Below, piece by piece: positions 1-8,965 of a DNA stretch of 64,000 bases (position 1 is the first letter of the stretch; every line of letters starts with the position of its first letter). The stretch comes from Methanosphaerula subterraneus (GTDB lineage: Archaea > Halobacteriota > Methanomicrobia > Methanomicrobiales > Methanospirillaceae), in the NCBI RefSeq assembly GCF_052055875.1, contig NZ_CP170508.1:2418001-2482000 (forward strand), given 5' to 3'. A program made the translations under genes and the position numbers. The notes under the pieces were generated by a model, which was given only the letters and a program-made list of their open reading frames with translations, was not told the origin of the DNA and did no database searches.

Positions 1-1
1 G

Positions 2-916
2 AGTCTCCGGTCGGCCCACTCGGCCAAGAGCGCGCTGCATCTGCTGAAGATGTCGTACGTGATTGGTTTTCTCAAGCAGCAGCTGGCCGAGAACCGGTCT
101 TCGACGCTGAGAGAACTGTATTACATCTCCGAGGGCTGGAAGAAGGCGAAGTTCCATGCACAGGACGAGAGCAACCTGCTGATCGAGGACCTCGAGATCC
201 TGACGATGTTACAGCGCGAGGCGTTCCATCTCCGGCCTGAGGAGGACGGGGCGACGGTCTTCGGGCCGATCCGCCTGAAGGAGATGACCCGGCGGGGGGT
301 CAAGGAGATCCACTGCCAGGAGGACGTCGGCGAGGCCGGGTACGCGATCCCGAACAATGTCGAGAACCTGGAGTTCGTCGACCATGACGCGAAGTTCGTC
401 ATCGCCATCGAGACCGGCGGTATGTACGCCCGGCTGCAGGAGAACGGCTTCGACGAGGAGTACGGGGCGGTGCTGGTCCACCTGAAGGGGCAGCCGGCCC
501 GGTCGACCAGGCGGGTGCTGCACATGATCCATGAGAAGTTCAAGCTCCCGATTACGGTCTTCACCGATGGTGACCCCTGGTCGTACCGGATCTACGCCTC
601 GGTCGCCTATGGCTCGATCAAGAGTGCGCACATGTCCGAACTGCTGGCGACCCCGAGGGCGCAGTTCATCGGGGTGCAGCCGAGCGACATCAGCGACTAC
701 AACCTTCCGTCAGATACGCTGACCGAGCGGGACGTGATGGCCCTGAAGTCAGAGTTGAGCGACCCCCGGTTCGACACCGAGTACTGGCGGTACCAGATCG
801 GCCGGCAGCTGGAGCTCGGGATCAAGTCCGAACAGCAGGCCTTCGCGGCCCGCGGACTCGATTACGTGACGAAGGAGTACCTGCCGGCACGGTTGAGCGA
901 GATGGGTGTTTTATAA
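2..916 (+). CDS. top6A: DNA topoisomerase VI subunit A (5' end outside window)
   Basis: This is the A (Spo11-like) subunit of the archaeal type IIB topoisomerase, which makes the transient double-strand break and acts with the ATPase subunit B. The reading frame is open from base 2, and the residues before the first Met (position 50) already match the family, so the true start lies upstream and about 304 residues are visible. The conserved STLRELYYISEGW segment holds the active-site Tyr of the winged-helix domain. The Toprim part follows, with an acidic residue in VIAIETGG and the metal-binding DGDPWS motif. It ends at TAA 914-916, followed by a T-rich stretch and a convergent glycosyltransferase. 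Subunit B would be expected just upstream, outside the window. Confidence 0.95.
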   Translation, partial: SLRSAHSAKSALHLLKMSYVIGFLKQQLAENRSSTLRELYYISEGWKKAKFHAQDESNLLIEDLEILTMLQREAFHLRPEEDGATVFGPIRLKEMTRRGVKEIHCQEDVGEAGYAIPNNVENLEFVDHDAKFVIAIETGGMYARLQENGFDEEYGAVLVHLKGQPARSTRRVLHMIHEKFKLPITVFTDGDPWSYRIYASVAYGSIKSAHMSELLATPRAQFIGVQPSDISDYNLPSDTLTERDVMALKSELSDPRFDTEYWRYQIGRQLELGIKSEQQAFAARGLDYVTKEYLPARLSEMGVL

Positions 917-948
917 AACTTGAATTATTTTCAATTTTCATTTTTTTG

Positions 949-2139
949 TCAGGTTCTGCCTCGTGACTGTATCAGTTCAGAGAAGACCTCCCGGGCTCTC
1001 TCCGGGTTAAAATCTTTGAGGGCACAGGACCGTGCAGCTTCTCCCAGACGGGCCTGTACATCTTTATCCGAAAGGATGGCGTAGAGTGCTGATGCAAGTG
1101 CCGCAGGATCCTTCTGATCAACAACGATCCCGCACTCATGTTCCTTAAAGTACCAACTGACAAACGAATCTGCTGGTGCATGGACAAGGATTGGTCGTCC
1201 TGAGGCCAGGTAGTCGCCGGTCTTCCCGGGAGCAGAGGTCCGTATCACCTCTGGATATGCCGAGTTGAAGGCAAGCGGTAAGAAGAGCACATCCGCACGC
1301 TGCTGAACTTCTGAAATCACTGAAAGAGGTTGGTGTTTATGATAGACGACCGGACCCCGGATCCCTTCTGCTTCAAGGTTGGCCTGGGATTGCGTCGTAT
1401 ACAGGTGAACCTTAATATCATCCCGGTTTAGCGATCGTATCGCTTCAATGAGGTCCCTGAAAGCATCGAAGTGTGCCGCGTAGATCGCTCCGGTATAGAC
1501 GATCTTCTTCTCTCCTTCCGGTTGAGATTTCTTCTCTCTGTCTGTGATATCGGGCAGATCTGAGGGATTATGAATGATTGTGGCGGTGATGTCATACCTG
1601 TCCAGATAATCATTGAACATGAACTCATTGGGGACGATCACCCCGGTTGCGCCGCGGAGCAGTTCCGGTTCGTACTTCTCGGTGAACGAGTACACCTCTG
1701 CGGACTTATCAGCCTGCGAGTACTTGTCGAAGGCATAGAGATAGAAAGGAATCCCGAGGATCCGGCTTGCACGATATGCAGCCGGAGGGTCAAAGATATC
1801 CCCTGTGCACGCCACAATCGCATCACAGGCCTCCTTTCTCACGATCTTAACGATCTGCCTGGTTCGAAAGGAGAGGAACCATTCCAGAACAGCCTTCAGA
1901 TGGAGTGCGCCGGCAGCACCTATGATCGCCCGCCTGTTCACCTGGTAATCAGGGCTCAGAAAATGATAGTGGGCTCTGAGTTTTGGTGCGCACTCGCCAT
2001 GCATCGAATAAAAATGATAATTTTTCTGGGTGATCAGGCAGTACTCGTCCGGGTTCATCTCTTTCAGGAGATGATAGAGCACGACGGCCTGGCCACCCCA
2101 TGCCGGCGGAAGTGCGATGGATACAAGGGCGAACTTCAT
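949..2139 (-). CDS. Glycosyltransferase family 4 (GT-B fold)
   Basis: A 396-residue putative cytoplasmic glycosyltransferase. The N-terminus has the GT4 acceptor-domain pattern, a first beta strand followed by PPAWGGQAVVLYHLL. The C-terminal half has the nucleotide-sugar domain, with an IVYTGAIY strand and a donor-site segment around APGKTGDYLASGRPILV. There is no signal peptide. It is the last gene of the minus-strand set starting at 6430 and lies 23 bases downstream of the 2-epimerase gene, so it probably acts on the same glycan, perhaps transferring the amino sugar made by the three preceding enzymes. Donor and acceptor cannot be read from sequence. Confidence 0.85.
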   Translation of the reverse strand: MKFALVSIALPPAWGGQAVVLYHLLKEMNPDEYCLITQKNYHFYSMHGECAPKLRAHYHFLSPDYQVNRRAIIGAAGALHLKAVLEWFLSFRTRQIVKIVRKEACDAIVACTGDIFDPPAAYRASRILGIPFYLYAFDKYSQADKSAEVYSFTEKYEPELLRGATGVIVPNEFMFNDYLDRYDITATIIHNPSDLPDITDREKKSQPEGEKKIVYTGAIYAAHFDAFRDLIEAIRSLNRDDIKVHLYTTQSQANLEAEGIRGPVVYHKHQPLSVISEVQQRADVLFLPLAFNSAYPEVIRTSAPGKTGDYLASGRPILVHAPADSFVSWYFKEHECGIVVDQKDPAALASALYAILSDKDVQARLGEAARSCALKDFNPERAREVFSELIQSRGRT

Positions 2140-2162
2140 GGAGGTCTCCTGCCTGATCCGGT

Positions 2163-3245
2163 TTAATATCTGCGGTATCCCAGGAGTATCTTCAGCATTG
2201 TATCGCTGACGTGTTCACTCAGGTACTCGGGAGGTATGCTCCACTCCTCTCTCTGTGAGAGCACATAAGCAACACAAGTTCTAATGGACGCTGCATCCGC
2301 TCCACTCAGGATGTTGCTGCCGCATTCGATCGTCTCGGGTCGTTCGGTGACATCCCGGATCGTCACATTCGGAACCCTGAAGATACAGCACTCCTCCTGG
2401 ACGGTTCCACTGTCGCTCAGCACACCCCGGGCATTTTGTTCAAGTCGTATGAAGTCGAAGAGCCCGAATGGGGCATGGAACTGGATGGCTGGGGAGAGCT
2501 GCAGACCAAAGGACTGCATCTTGTCCCTGGTCCTCGGGTGCAGGCTGCAGATGACTGGAATCTTATAGGTGGCGTGCAGTTCTTCAAGTGCAGAGAGGAG
2601 CGATTTCAGACGGGACTCGACATCCACATTCTCCGCCCGGTGCATGGTGACCAGGAAGTACTCACCTTCTGTGACACCTAACTGCTGAAGAATATCAGAT
2701 CGATCGACCTTGGGCTGGTAATGGGTGATCACCTCCTTGATGGGATTCCCCGTCACATAGATCCTCTCGCCAGGGATCCCCTCGCGCACCAGGTTGGCAC
2801 GGCTCCGCTCGGTATAGGGGAGGAGCAGGTCGCTGGAGTGATCGATGATCCGCCTGTTCACCTCTTCCGGAACCCGGTCATCGTAACACCGGTTCCCGGC
2901 CTCCATGTGGATGACCGGGATCCCGAGCCTCTTTGCGACGATGGCCGAGAGACTGCTGTTGGTATCCCCGAGGAGGAGGAGCCGGTCCGGCTTCTCTTTT
3001 TGCATCAGTTCTTCACTGACAGCGATGATCTTACCGATCTGATCGCCGGCACTCTTCCCCTGTACGCCCATAAAATAGTCCGGCTTCCTGATCTCCATCT
3101 CGTCAAAGAAGATGTCGTTCAGGTTTGGGTCATAGTTCTGGCCGGTATGGACGAGGATGTGCTCGCAGAACTGATCGAGTTTGGGAATGATCCTGCTCAG
3201 GCGTATAATCTCGGGCCTGGTGCCCAGGATGGTCATCACCTTCAT
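2163..3245 (-). CDS. Non-hydrolysing UDP-N-acetylglucosamine 2-epimerase family (WecB/CapG/WbvD-like)
   Basis: A 360-residue member of the UDP-GlcNAc 2-epimerase family, which inverts C2 of a UDP-2-acetamido sugar in the cytoplasm. Visible family signatures are GTRPEIIRLS (8-17), HTGQNYD (33-39), a MEAGNR segment, SDSGTVQEE and RPETIECG near the C-terminus. Length is normal. Its start overlaps the stop of the 4,6-dehydratase gene by 4 bases, and an RmlD-like reductase precedes that gene. In bacteria, a 2-epimerase in this three-gene set completes UDP-N-acetyl-L-fucosamine or -quinovosamine synthesis. That role is inferred here from context; plain UDP-ManNAc formation is the alternative. Confidence 0.88.
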   Translation of the reverse strand: MKVMTILGTRPEIIRLSRIIPKLDQFCEHILVHTGQNYDPNLNDIFFDEMEIRKPDYFMGVQGKSAGDQIGKIIAVSEELMQKEKPDRLLLLGDTNSSLSAIVAKRLGIPVIHMEAGNRCYDDRVPEEVNRRIIDHSSDLLLPYTERSRANLVREGIPGERIYVTGNPIKEVITHYQPKVDRSDILQQLGVTEGEYFLVTMHRAENVDVESRLKSLLSALEELHATYKIPVICSLHPRTRDKMQSFGLQLSPAIQFHAPFGLFDFIRLEQNARGVLSDSGTVQEECCIFRVPNVTIRDVTERPETIECGSNILSGADAASIRTCVAYVLSQREEWSIPPEYLSEHVSDTMLKILLGYRRY

Positions 3246-4300
3246 CTAAGCAGTTCTCCCCCGGTCCCCTGCTGGTCTTCCAGGAGGAGATGGTGCTTGT
3301 GGAGTCCCTCGCGAACCTCTTCCGGTGACATCAGGTTGTCCGCGGAGCTGTACTCCTTACCAATGATCGGGCTCTTCTCCTCTTCTCTGAGGAGTTCTGG
3401 GAGGATCGGGAGGATCACATAATAGTCTCCCCGCTCGATAGTCCTGTGCCCTTCCTCCTCTGACACCAGGATCTCATCGACCTTCTCGCCAGGCCGGATC
3501 CCGGTCACGACCGTTTTGATGGGGCGAGTGCCGATGAGGGCCGCTGCTATATCGGTCACCTTTGCAGAGGGAACCCGCGGGATGTAGGTCTCCCCTGCAT
3601 AGGCGTATCTGACCGCGGCAAAGATTGTGTCGACGGCCTGGTCCAGGCTGAGCAGGAACCGGGTCATATCAGATGTGGTGATCGTAACCGGCCCGCCCTG
3701 CAGGATCTGGTCGTGAAACAACGGGATCACTGACCCTCTCGAAGCCAGCACATTCCCGTAACGCACACAGATGAACCGGGTCTTCGGGCTGTCCATGTTC
3801 GCCTTGATGAAGATCCGCTCCTGGATGGCCTTGGTCATCCCCATCACATTCACCGGTTTGCAGGCCTTGTCGGTCGAGACTCCGACCACCGTCTCGATGG
3901 GGAGGTCCTGTTCCCTGATGGCCCGCACGATGTTCTCCGGGCCGGCAATGTTGGTCGAGACCGCTTCAAACGGGAAGTATTCACAGGAAGGGACCTGCTT
4001 TAATGCAGCAGCATTGAAGACCACGTCGACGCCATGCAATGCTCCACTGATGCTGTGGATATCCCGGACATCCCCGATCCTGAACTCAAGTGTCTGTTTG
4101 AAGTTGTTGTAGATGACCTCGTCGGTGGTCACCTTGCGGTTCAGGTATTCCATGCGCATGAAGTGCTGCTTTGCCTCATCGCGTGAGAAGACAATGATCT
4201 TCTTTGGCACTCCCATCTCGCCTGAGAGCAGCCGCTTGATCAGCACTTTTCCCAGTGACCCTGTCCCGCCTGTGACCAGTATTGTTTTATCGGTGAACAT
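3242..4300 (-). CDS. UDP-GlcNAc 4,6-dehydratase/5-epimerase-like SDR (CapE/WbjB/WbvB type)
   Basis: A 352-residue extended short-chain dehydrogenase. The Rossmann motif GGTGSLG is at 11-17. The segments DVVFNAAALKQVP and STDKA...NVMGMTK are typical of the polysaccharide-biosynthesis CapD/CapE group, which turns UDP-GlcNAc into a 4-keto-6-deoxy sugar. I chose the ATG at 4300 because AGAGG lies just upstream and the fold begins at once; a longer in-frame start at 4336 would overlap the previous gene by about 50 bases. It overlaps the reductase gene by 14 bases and the 2-epimerase by 4 bases, so the three are very likely translated together. Confidence 0.85.
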   Translation of the reverse strand: MFTDKTILVTGGTGSLGKVLIKRLLSGEMGVPKKIIVFSRDEAKQHFMRMEYLNRKVTTDEVIYNNFKQTLEFRIGDVRDIHSISGALHGVDVVFNAAALKQVPSCEYFPFEAVSTNIAGPENIVRAIREQDLPIETVVGVSTDKACKPVNVMGMTKAIQERIFIKANMDSPKTRFICVRYGNVLASRGSVIPLFHDQILQGGPVTITTSDMTRFLLSLDQAVDTIFAAVRYAYAGETYIPRVPSAKVTDIAAALIGTRPIKTVVTGIRPGEKVDEILVSEEEGHRTIERGDYYVILPILPELLREEEKSPIIGKEYSSADNLMSPEEVREGLHKHHLLLEDQQGTGGELLR

Positions 4301-5183
4301 CAGTGTTCCTCTTGGTATTATATGGGGTCGGATCACGATATAACTCTTCTATCATGACCTGCCAGGAAGGTACGCTGATGGAGGTTGCCGCACTGAACCG
4401 CGATCCGTCCAGGCTCCGGTCTGAGATGACGCTCTCGTCCGGTTCGATCACGATGTCATCGGTCTGATAGTGCTGTTTTAGCAGCATCAGGAGATCATAC
4501 TTGCTGATCGGCTCTGCGGCCACCTGCCAGACTCCATGGAGGTCGGGGTGGTTTTCGATGATCGCTCCGATGATCTCCGCCAGTGCATTGGTCGTCAGGC
4601 CACTGAATATCGCCTTCTTGTACCCCTGGATCGTCTTTCCTCTCTGGTGAAGGAACCATTCGACGAGGCCATGGGTCGAGTCCAGCTCGCGGCCGATGAT
4701 CGAGGTCCGTATCGTCAGGCATCGGGGGTAGTCCACCTCTCCAAGGAACTTGGTCTTTCCGTACAGGTCCTCGGCATCGGAGGGATCCTCTTCTGTGTAG
4801 TTTCCTTTGTTACCAGAGAAGACACAATCTGTGCTCATGTGGATCATCCGAATCTTTCGTTTCAGGCAGATCTGCGCCAGTTGGTGGGGAAAGAGTGCAT
4901 TGATCGCGATGCTGGGAAGGGGATCCCGTGCGGTCGGGAGCTGCTTGACGATGCCGATGCAGTTGATGATCAGATCCGGTTTGCTCTCTTCCACTGCCCG
5001 GGTGACACTCTCAAGATCATCTGCAGTCACCCCTCCGATCAGTGTCATCTTCCCAAGGACCGGATGATCGGTCAGGTTCGACACCCCCTTCCTCACCGTC
5101 CCGGTTACGGTGAACCGGCCGGCAAGAACCTGCATCAGTTTGTGCCCCAGCATACCGGTGGCACCCAAAATCAGAACTTTCAT
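4287..5183 (-). CDS. RmlD-like NAD(P)-dependent sugar reductase
   Basis: A 298-residue extended SDR resembling dTDP-4-dehydrorhamnose reductase. It shows the nucleotide-binding GATGMLGH (7-14), NCIGIVKQ, HMSTDCVFSG and the catalytic Tyr141-x3-Lys145 pair (YGKTK). There is no cupin extension of the kind found in the WbjC/CapF reductases of UDP-L-FucNAc synthesis. The compact RmlD form next to a dehydratase/5-epimerase and a 2-epimerase therefore resembles the WbvB-WbvR-WbvD set for UDP-N-acetyl-L-quinovosamine. It overlaps the upstream glycosyltransferase by 4 bases. The product assignment is inference; the fold and reductase class are clear. Confidence 0.82.
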   Translation of the reverse strand: MKVLILGATGMLGHKLMQVLAGRFTVTGTVRKGVSNLTDHPVLGKMTLIGGVTADDLESVTRAVEESKPDLIINCIGIVKQLPTARDPLPSIAINALFPHQLAQICLKRKIRMIHMSTDCVFSGNKGNYTEEDPSDAEDLYGKTKFLGEVDYPRCLTIRTSIIGRELDSTHGLVEWFLHQRGKTIQGYKKAIFSGLTTNALAEIIGAIIENHPDLHGVWQVAAEPISKYDLLMLLKQHYQTDDIVIEPDESVISDRSLDGSRFSAATSISVPSWQVMIEELYRDPTPYNTKRNTDVHR

Positions 5184-6430
5184 ACGTCTCTCCTCTCCTG
5201 TTCTGGTGAATTGATCAACTCGTTATACAGATCGATATGACTCTTCAGGTACTTATCCACACTGTACTCGTCGTGGACAATCCCCAGACCCCTCTGCACC
5301 ATCGCGTCATATCGCTCCTGATCCCCCAACAGGTCTTCAATGGCACGGGCCAGCGCATGAGCGTCTTTCCTGGGTACAGCCACGCCCCCGTCTGGCGCAT
5401 GGATGACACTGGGCAGCGAAGTCCCCTCGAAGACGATCACCGGGGTTCCGCAGGCCATCGATTCCACCGCCATCATCCCGAAGGCCTCGGCTTCGGATGG
5501 CATTAGAAAGATATCCGCAGCGTTCAGGGCATCGATCACGGTCTCATAATCTTCTGACCATCCCAGTTCGATGCAGGTATATCTTTTGTCCAGAAAGCCT
5601 GCGGCCCCTTTCTTCTGAATAATGATGATATATGTGGGTTTTTTCAGGTTCAGATCATTCAGTGCCTCTCTGATATACGGCCAGCCCTTGAACCGGTCCC
5701 CCTCTCCGGTGTATCTGAATGCAAGGACATGGGCATCTGCCGGGATGTTAAATCGTGCCCTGCATACTTCTCTCTCTTTTGGCCTGAATTTCTCAAGGTC
5801 CAGGCCCAGGGGAATGACCCGGCAGGGGAGATGAGAGAGTATGGGGCTCTGTTGCACCCGTTCCTGCATCCAGCGGGAGGCGACCACCAGGTTGACATCT
5901 GCATGACTCATCACCCAGCGCTTGATCTTCCAGACCAGTGCTGTGGAATCCCATAACACGGGAAATGGCAATGTCAGGTCCGGGCAACTCCCACACCCGG
6001 TCTTCCACCGTTCACACTCTATCGAGTAGATGCAGTGGCCTGACATCAGCCAGGGGTCATGGATCGTCCAGACCGTTCTTCTGGTGCGGCTGATATACGG
6101 AATGAGCAGAAGGCTGAAGAAGGAGACTCCATGCACAATCTGGAGGTGTACCACGTCTGCATTCCTAAAGAAGGACCTCCACAGCAGCGTTATTCCGGAG
6201 ATCGGCAACATCGATCGTAAGCCGGTGATCTTCTCCAGAACCGTCACGACCATTCTGTCAAATTGACGGGTCAGGGGGTTGCCGACACGGTGAATATCTG
6301 GGTCATCCATCTTTTTGTAGAGGACTGCCATATGGGACTGCTCTCCCAGTTTCTTCAGGTATCGGTGGATCTGATATCCATTGAACTGCTCACCCTCGGC
6401 GTCCCAGGTCGTGATGTTTAACACCTTCAT
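5180..6430 (-). CDS. Glycosyltransferase family 4
   Basis: A 416-residue GT-B glycosyltransferase. The start at 6430 (MKVLNITTWD) is preceded by GGGGAT and begins directly with the first beta strand; a longer in-frame start exists at 6490 but adds a charged, unconserved tail. The segment HDPWLMSGHC plus a Cys-rich GCGSCP stretch is common in GT4 enzymes of exopolysaccharide loci. The donor site shows EAEAFGMMAVESMACGTPVI, the E-x7-E motif of retaining GT4 enzymes. It is the first gene of the five-gene minus-strand cluster (overlap of 4 bases with the reductase gene). Sugar specificity is unknown. Confidence 0.87.
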   Translation of the reverse strand: MKVLNITTWDAEGEQFNGYQIHRYLKKLGEQSHMAVLYKKMDDPDIHRVGNPLTRQFDRMVVTVLEKITGLRSMLPISGITLLWRSFFRNADVVHLQIVHGVSFFSLLLIPYISRTRRTVWTIHDPWLMSGHCIYSIECERWKTGCGSCPDLTLPFPVLWDSTALVWKIKRWVMSHADVNLVVASRWMQERVQQSPILSHLPCRVIPLGLDLEKFRPKEREVCRARFNIPADAHVLAFRYTGEGDRFKGWPYIREALNDLNLKKPTYIIIIQKKGAAGFLDKRYTCIELGWSEDYETVIDALNAADIFLMPSEAEAFGMMAVESMACGTPVIVFEGTSLPSVIHAPDGGVAVPRKDAHALARAIEDLLGDQERYDAMVQRGLGIVHDEYSVDKYLKSHIDLYNELINSPEQERRDV

Positions 6431-7211
6431 AGAATCCCCACGTTCTTCTGTTTCAGCTCTGACTCCCCGGTCGGATGTTGTTGAACTCAAATATTCACCG
6501 TTGTCAGGTGCACTTTATAAGCGGTCCAGCCGATCTTTCCTGCCAGAAGACACCTTTTCGGCGGTCCAGATCGTCCAAAATATGATCAGTGCATAATATT
6601 TTCAGTAATGACATGCTCCTGATTTTTCCTGTTACTGGTGATTTTCATGCTGGCATTGTCATTGTCTCCAAACGGTGATCCCTTCAATATCCGGATGTCG
6701 CTGCCCATCCCTGCTTTTCAATCAGAATATTCTTTGAGGGGTCAATTCTCTGATTTGAGACGATTAATTTTTACGTATACTGTTCTGAATTAATTTTCTC
6801 ATAGATATTCGCTCCTGAGAACTTGAACGTTTCAATGAACTCATCACCATAAAATATCAACACCAGTCCCCTCGTTAATCTCTAGAGGAAACCCCCTCCA
6901 AAACACCAGGTTTAAGGGTTCAAGTACTTGATAATGCAGGGCATCATGAGGCCAGTTGTACCGGGCAAAGAATTCGTCGAGTTGCCCTGACTAGAATTTT
7001 TAATCAGTTAATCTCGGAGCGGATTGAAAGTGATGCGATGATCAAATGGATCTATATCCAACCGAAAATTGCAGAGAGTGAAGCCGAAATGTTGTATCAT
7101 CATCGTTTTCCACAGCCATAATCCGAAAGTTTGTCGCAATCTTTTTTTCGTTTGTATGGCCTGAACTCAACGATATGGGGAATGACAGAATGATCGAGAT
7201 GATCTCAATGA
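6431..7211. other. AT-rich gene-free stretch between divergent glycan genes
   Basis: About 780 bases without an intact gene. It must hold the promoters of both divergent flanking genes. On the minus strand at 6844-6989 it contains the tail of a transposase-like reading frame (listed separately). On the plus strand at about 6978-7124 there is an open stretch ending in TAA whose translation (including IESDAMIKWIYIQPKIAE) looks like the end of a degraded gene that I cannot identify. Base composition is clearly more AT-rich than the genes to the left, consistent with an insertion scar. Confidence 0.5.
6844..6989 (-). pseudogene. Remnant of an integrase-core (DDE) transposase C-terminus
   Basis: Read on the minus strand, an open frame ends at TGA (6844-6846) and encodes LDEFFARYNWPHDALHYQ followed by LEPLNLVFWRGFP. 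The F-x-x-YN-x2-R/P-H-x-AL pattern followed some 10 residues later by a Trp/Phe-rich segment is the usual C-terminal end of IS481/IS3-like integrase-core transposases. The catalytic DDE part is missing, and I see no terminal inverted repeats, so only a fragment remains. Identification is by eye. Confidence 0.4.
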
Positions 7212-8357
7212 GTGTATTTTCGATATCTGTATATTCGGGTCTGTAAAAATAATATAGTGAACGATAGGGTGCGATATTTCGATGAAATTAATATATTAAG
7301 GGCTATTGCTACCCTGGCCGTAATTAGCATCCATGTCTCGGGAGATTTCTCGAAGATAGCCACTGAAAATTTCTTGATGACTGCATATATGGCGGTTAAA
7401 TCCTTCTCCAGTTTTGCGGTTCCCCTCTTCATCTGTATCTCCGGTTTTGTCTTATACAATAAATATTCAGGTACAATTGCCCTGAAAAATTTTTATGAAA
7501 AAAGATTGTTCTCTCTCCTCCCTCCGTATTTTGTTTTCTCTACCTTTTATCTGGTGATACCATATATCATATCGATTGTACTCGCAAAACCAGTCAACCT
7601 TGACATTCCGCATATTGTGTATCAGTACGCTACAGGTGGATGTTCTTATCACCTCTGGTTCTTTGTTCTGATAATCCAATTTTACCTTGTGTATCCTGCA
7701 ATAATTTGGATGTACAGATACTGTGATTCGCGCGATAGATCAATTGAATTTCTCTTCGGGGCCTTTCTTGTCGGATTCTTTTATAATGTATATCCAGTCC
7801 CAGACGTCTTGGGGGTAGCTCCGATATTTCTTGGATATCTCTTCTATTTTGTTTTGGGAATGATAGTTCGAAGCAGATATGAGGAGTTGACACTGAAACC
7901 TTTAACAAAAACTTCTTTCTATTGCATGTCTGTCCCACTGCTCTGCGGCACAATTTTTGGTACCTTCAACTTCGCTCAAGAATTCTATGCCTTCGATAAA
8001 GCAAAAATTTTGCCAGTTTCAGGACCCTACTGGGGTTGGTTTACTGCAATGATAACTCCATTATTCTTTGTAGTTATGTTTGCCTTCTGCCTCGGCCTCT
8101 CCCTTCAAATTATATCTCGTAATAGAACGACATTCATATTAATGGAAAAAATCGGTCATTACTCCTTTGGGATCTACCTCGTTCACGCATTCGTATTGTA
8201 TATGATTGTGCTGGTTTTTTCTTCGTTTGGGTTTGACTGGAATAACTGGTTATTCTATCCCCTTACGTTCTGTCTGACACTCATTCTCAGTATCTTATCA
8301 GTGGAGGTAATCCAGCAACTTCCTTATAGTAGATTCATCATTGGCAGCACCAGATAG
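7212..8357 (+). CDS. Acyltransferase family 3 membrane protein
   Basis: A protein of up to 381 residues with about ten hydrophobic segments. The N-terminal pattern INILRAIATLAVISIHVSGD contains the conserved His of acyltransferase-3 (OafA/WecH-like) enzymes, which O- or N-acylate sugars of surface polysaccharides at the membrane. Later segments such as HYSFGIYLVHAFV are also typical. The exact start is uncertain; the family homology begins at about residue 22 (RYFDEINILRA), and no clear ribosome-binding site decides it. Codon use and base composition are AT-rich, unlike the rest of the window, which suggests acquisition with the glycan island. The stop is TAG 8355-8357. Confidence 0.82.
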   Translation: MYFRYLYIRVCKNNIVNDRVRYFDEINILRAIATLAVISIHVSGDFSKIATENFLMTAYMAVKSFSSFAVPLFICISGFVLYNKYSGTIALKNFYEKRLFSLLPPYFVFSTFYLVIPYIISIVLAKPVNLDIPHIVYQYATGGCSYHLWFFVLIIQFYLVYPAIIWMYRYCDSRDRSIEFLFGAFLVGFFYNVYPVPDVLGVAPIFLGYLFYFVLGMIVRSRYEELTLKPLTKTSFYCMSVPLLCGTIFGTFNFAQEFYAFDKAKILPVSGPYWGWFTAMITPLFFVVMFAFCLGLSLQIISRNRTTFILMEKIGHYSFGIYLVHAFVLYMIVLVFSSFGFDWNNWLFYPLTFCLTLILSILSVEVIQQLPYSRFIIGSTR

Positions 8358-8965
8358 AGGCTGTACTACCAAATTTTTGATTGTGAATTCAGCCCAAAAC
8401 AGATCACTTCCCTTCGCCATGTCGTGAAATGCCTGCACTCAGTAACCTTGGGGAATCAACGGGAGTTTTGGAACGACGTCGATGATAATCTCTTCAAAAA
8501 AATGGAGAGATGCGCAGTTTATCACTTGTCTTTTATCCTTGGTTGATGCAGATCGAAGGTTGTCAGCAGGTTATAATCTGTCCTATGGGTGAACGGTGGT
8601 GGAGAGAAGGGGTTGTATTGCACCTACTAAACGTCATTCCATTCATCAGGCTTACCAGATCGGTCATCATGAATGCTGCCGAGGAATAGGTGACTGGTAG
8701 AAAGTGTTTGGTAATGAAGAGGAGATGATCTGCCACGGAAACAGAACTCGCTGAAATTGGGGCACCTCCGGAACCCCACTAAAAATTGTCTTATTGTGGT
8801 GTGCTGGGTAGATGTACAATATCTAATATTCAGAAAAAATTGCCGATAATTAATCAATTTCAAAAAATAGTAAACATTTAAATCGTCGCTGAATTGAGAT
8901 CAAAAGGAATTAATCTCTTTTCAGATAAAAATAATGTAACTGGATAAGATAATTGGTGGAAAAAA
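8358..8965. other. Gene-free AT-rich stretch with a possible decayed coding fragment
   Basis: About 600 bases with no intact gene. Directly after the acyltransferase stop, the same frame stays open to TGA 8544-8546, and its translation (for example LRHVVKCLHSVTLGNQREF) looks more like protein than chance. I could not identify it, and a decayed mobile-element or glycan gene are both possible. The last 100 bases are strongly AT-rich and should contain the promoter of the glycosyltransferase at 8966. Confidence 0.4.

Noticed and set aside
8355..8546. In-frame continuation past the TAG stop of the acyltransferase gene (possible pyrrolysine readthrough)
   Set aside because: The acyltransferase is complete without it, the extension shows no link to the family, and the likely host order is not known for TAG readthrough. 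A decayed fragment or chance is simpler.
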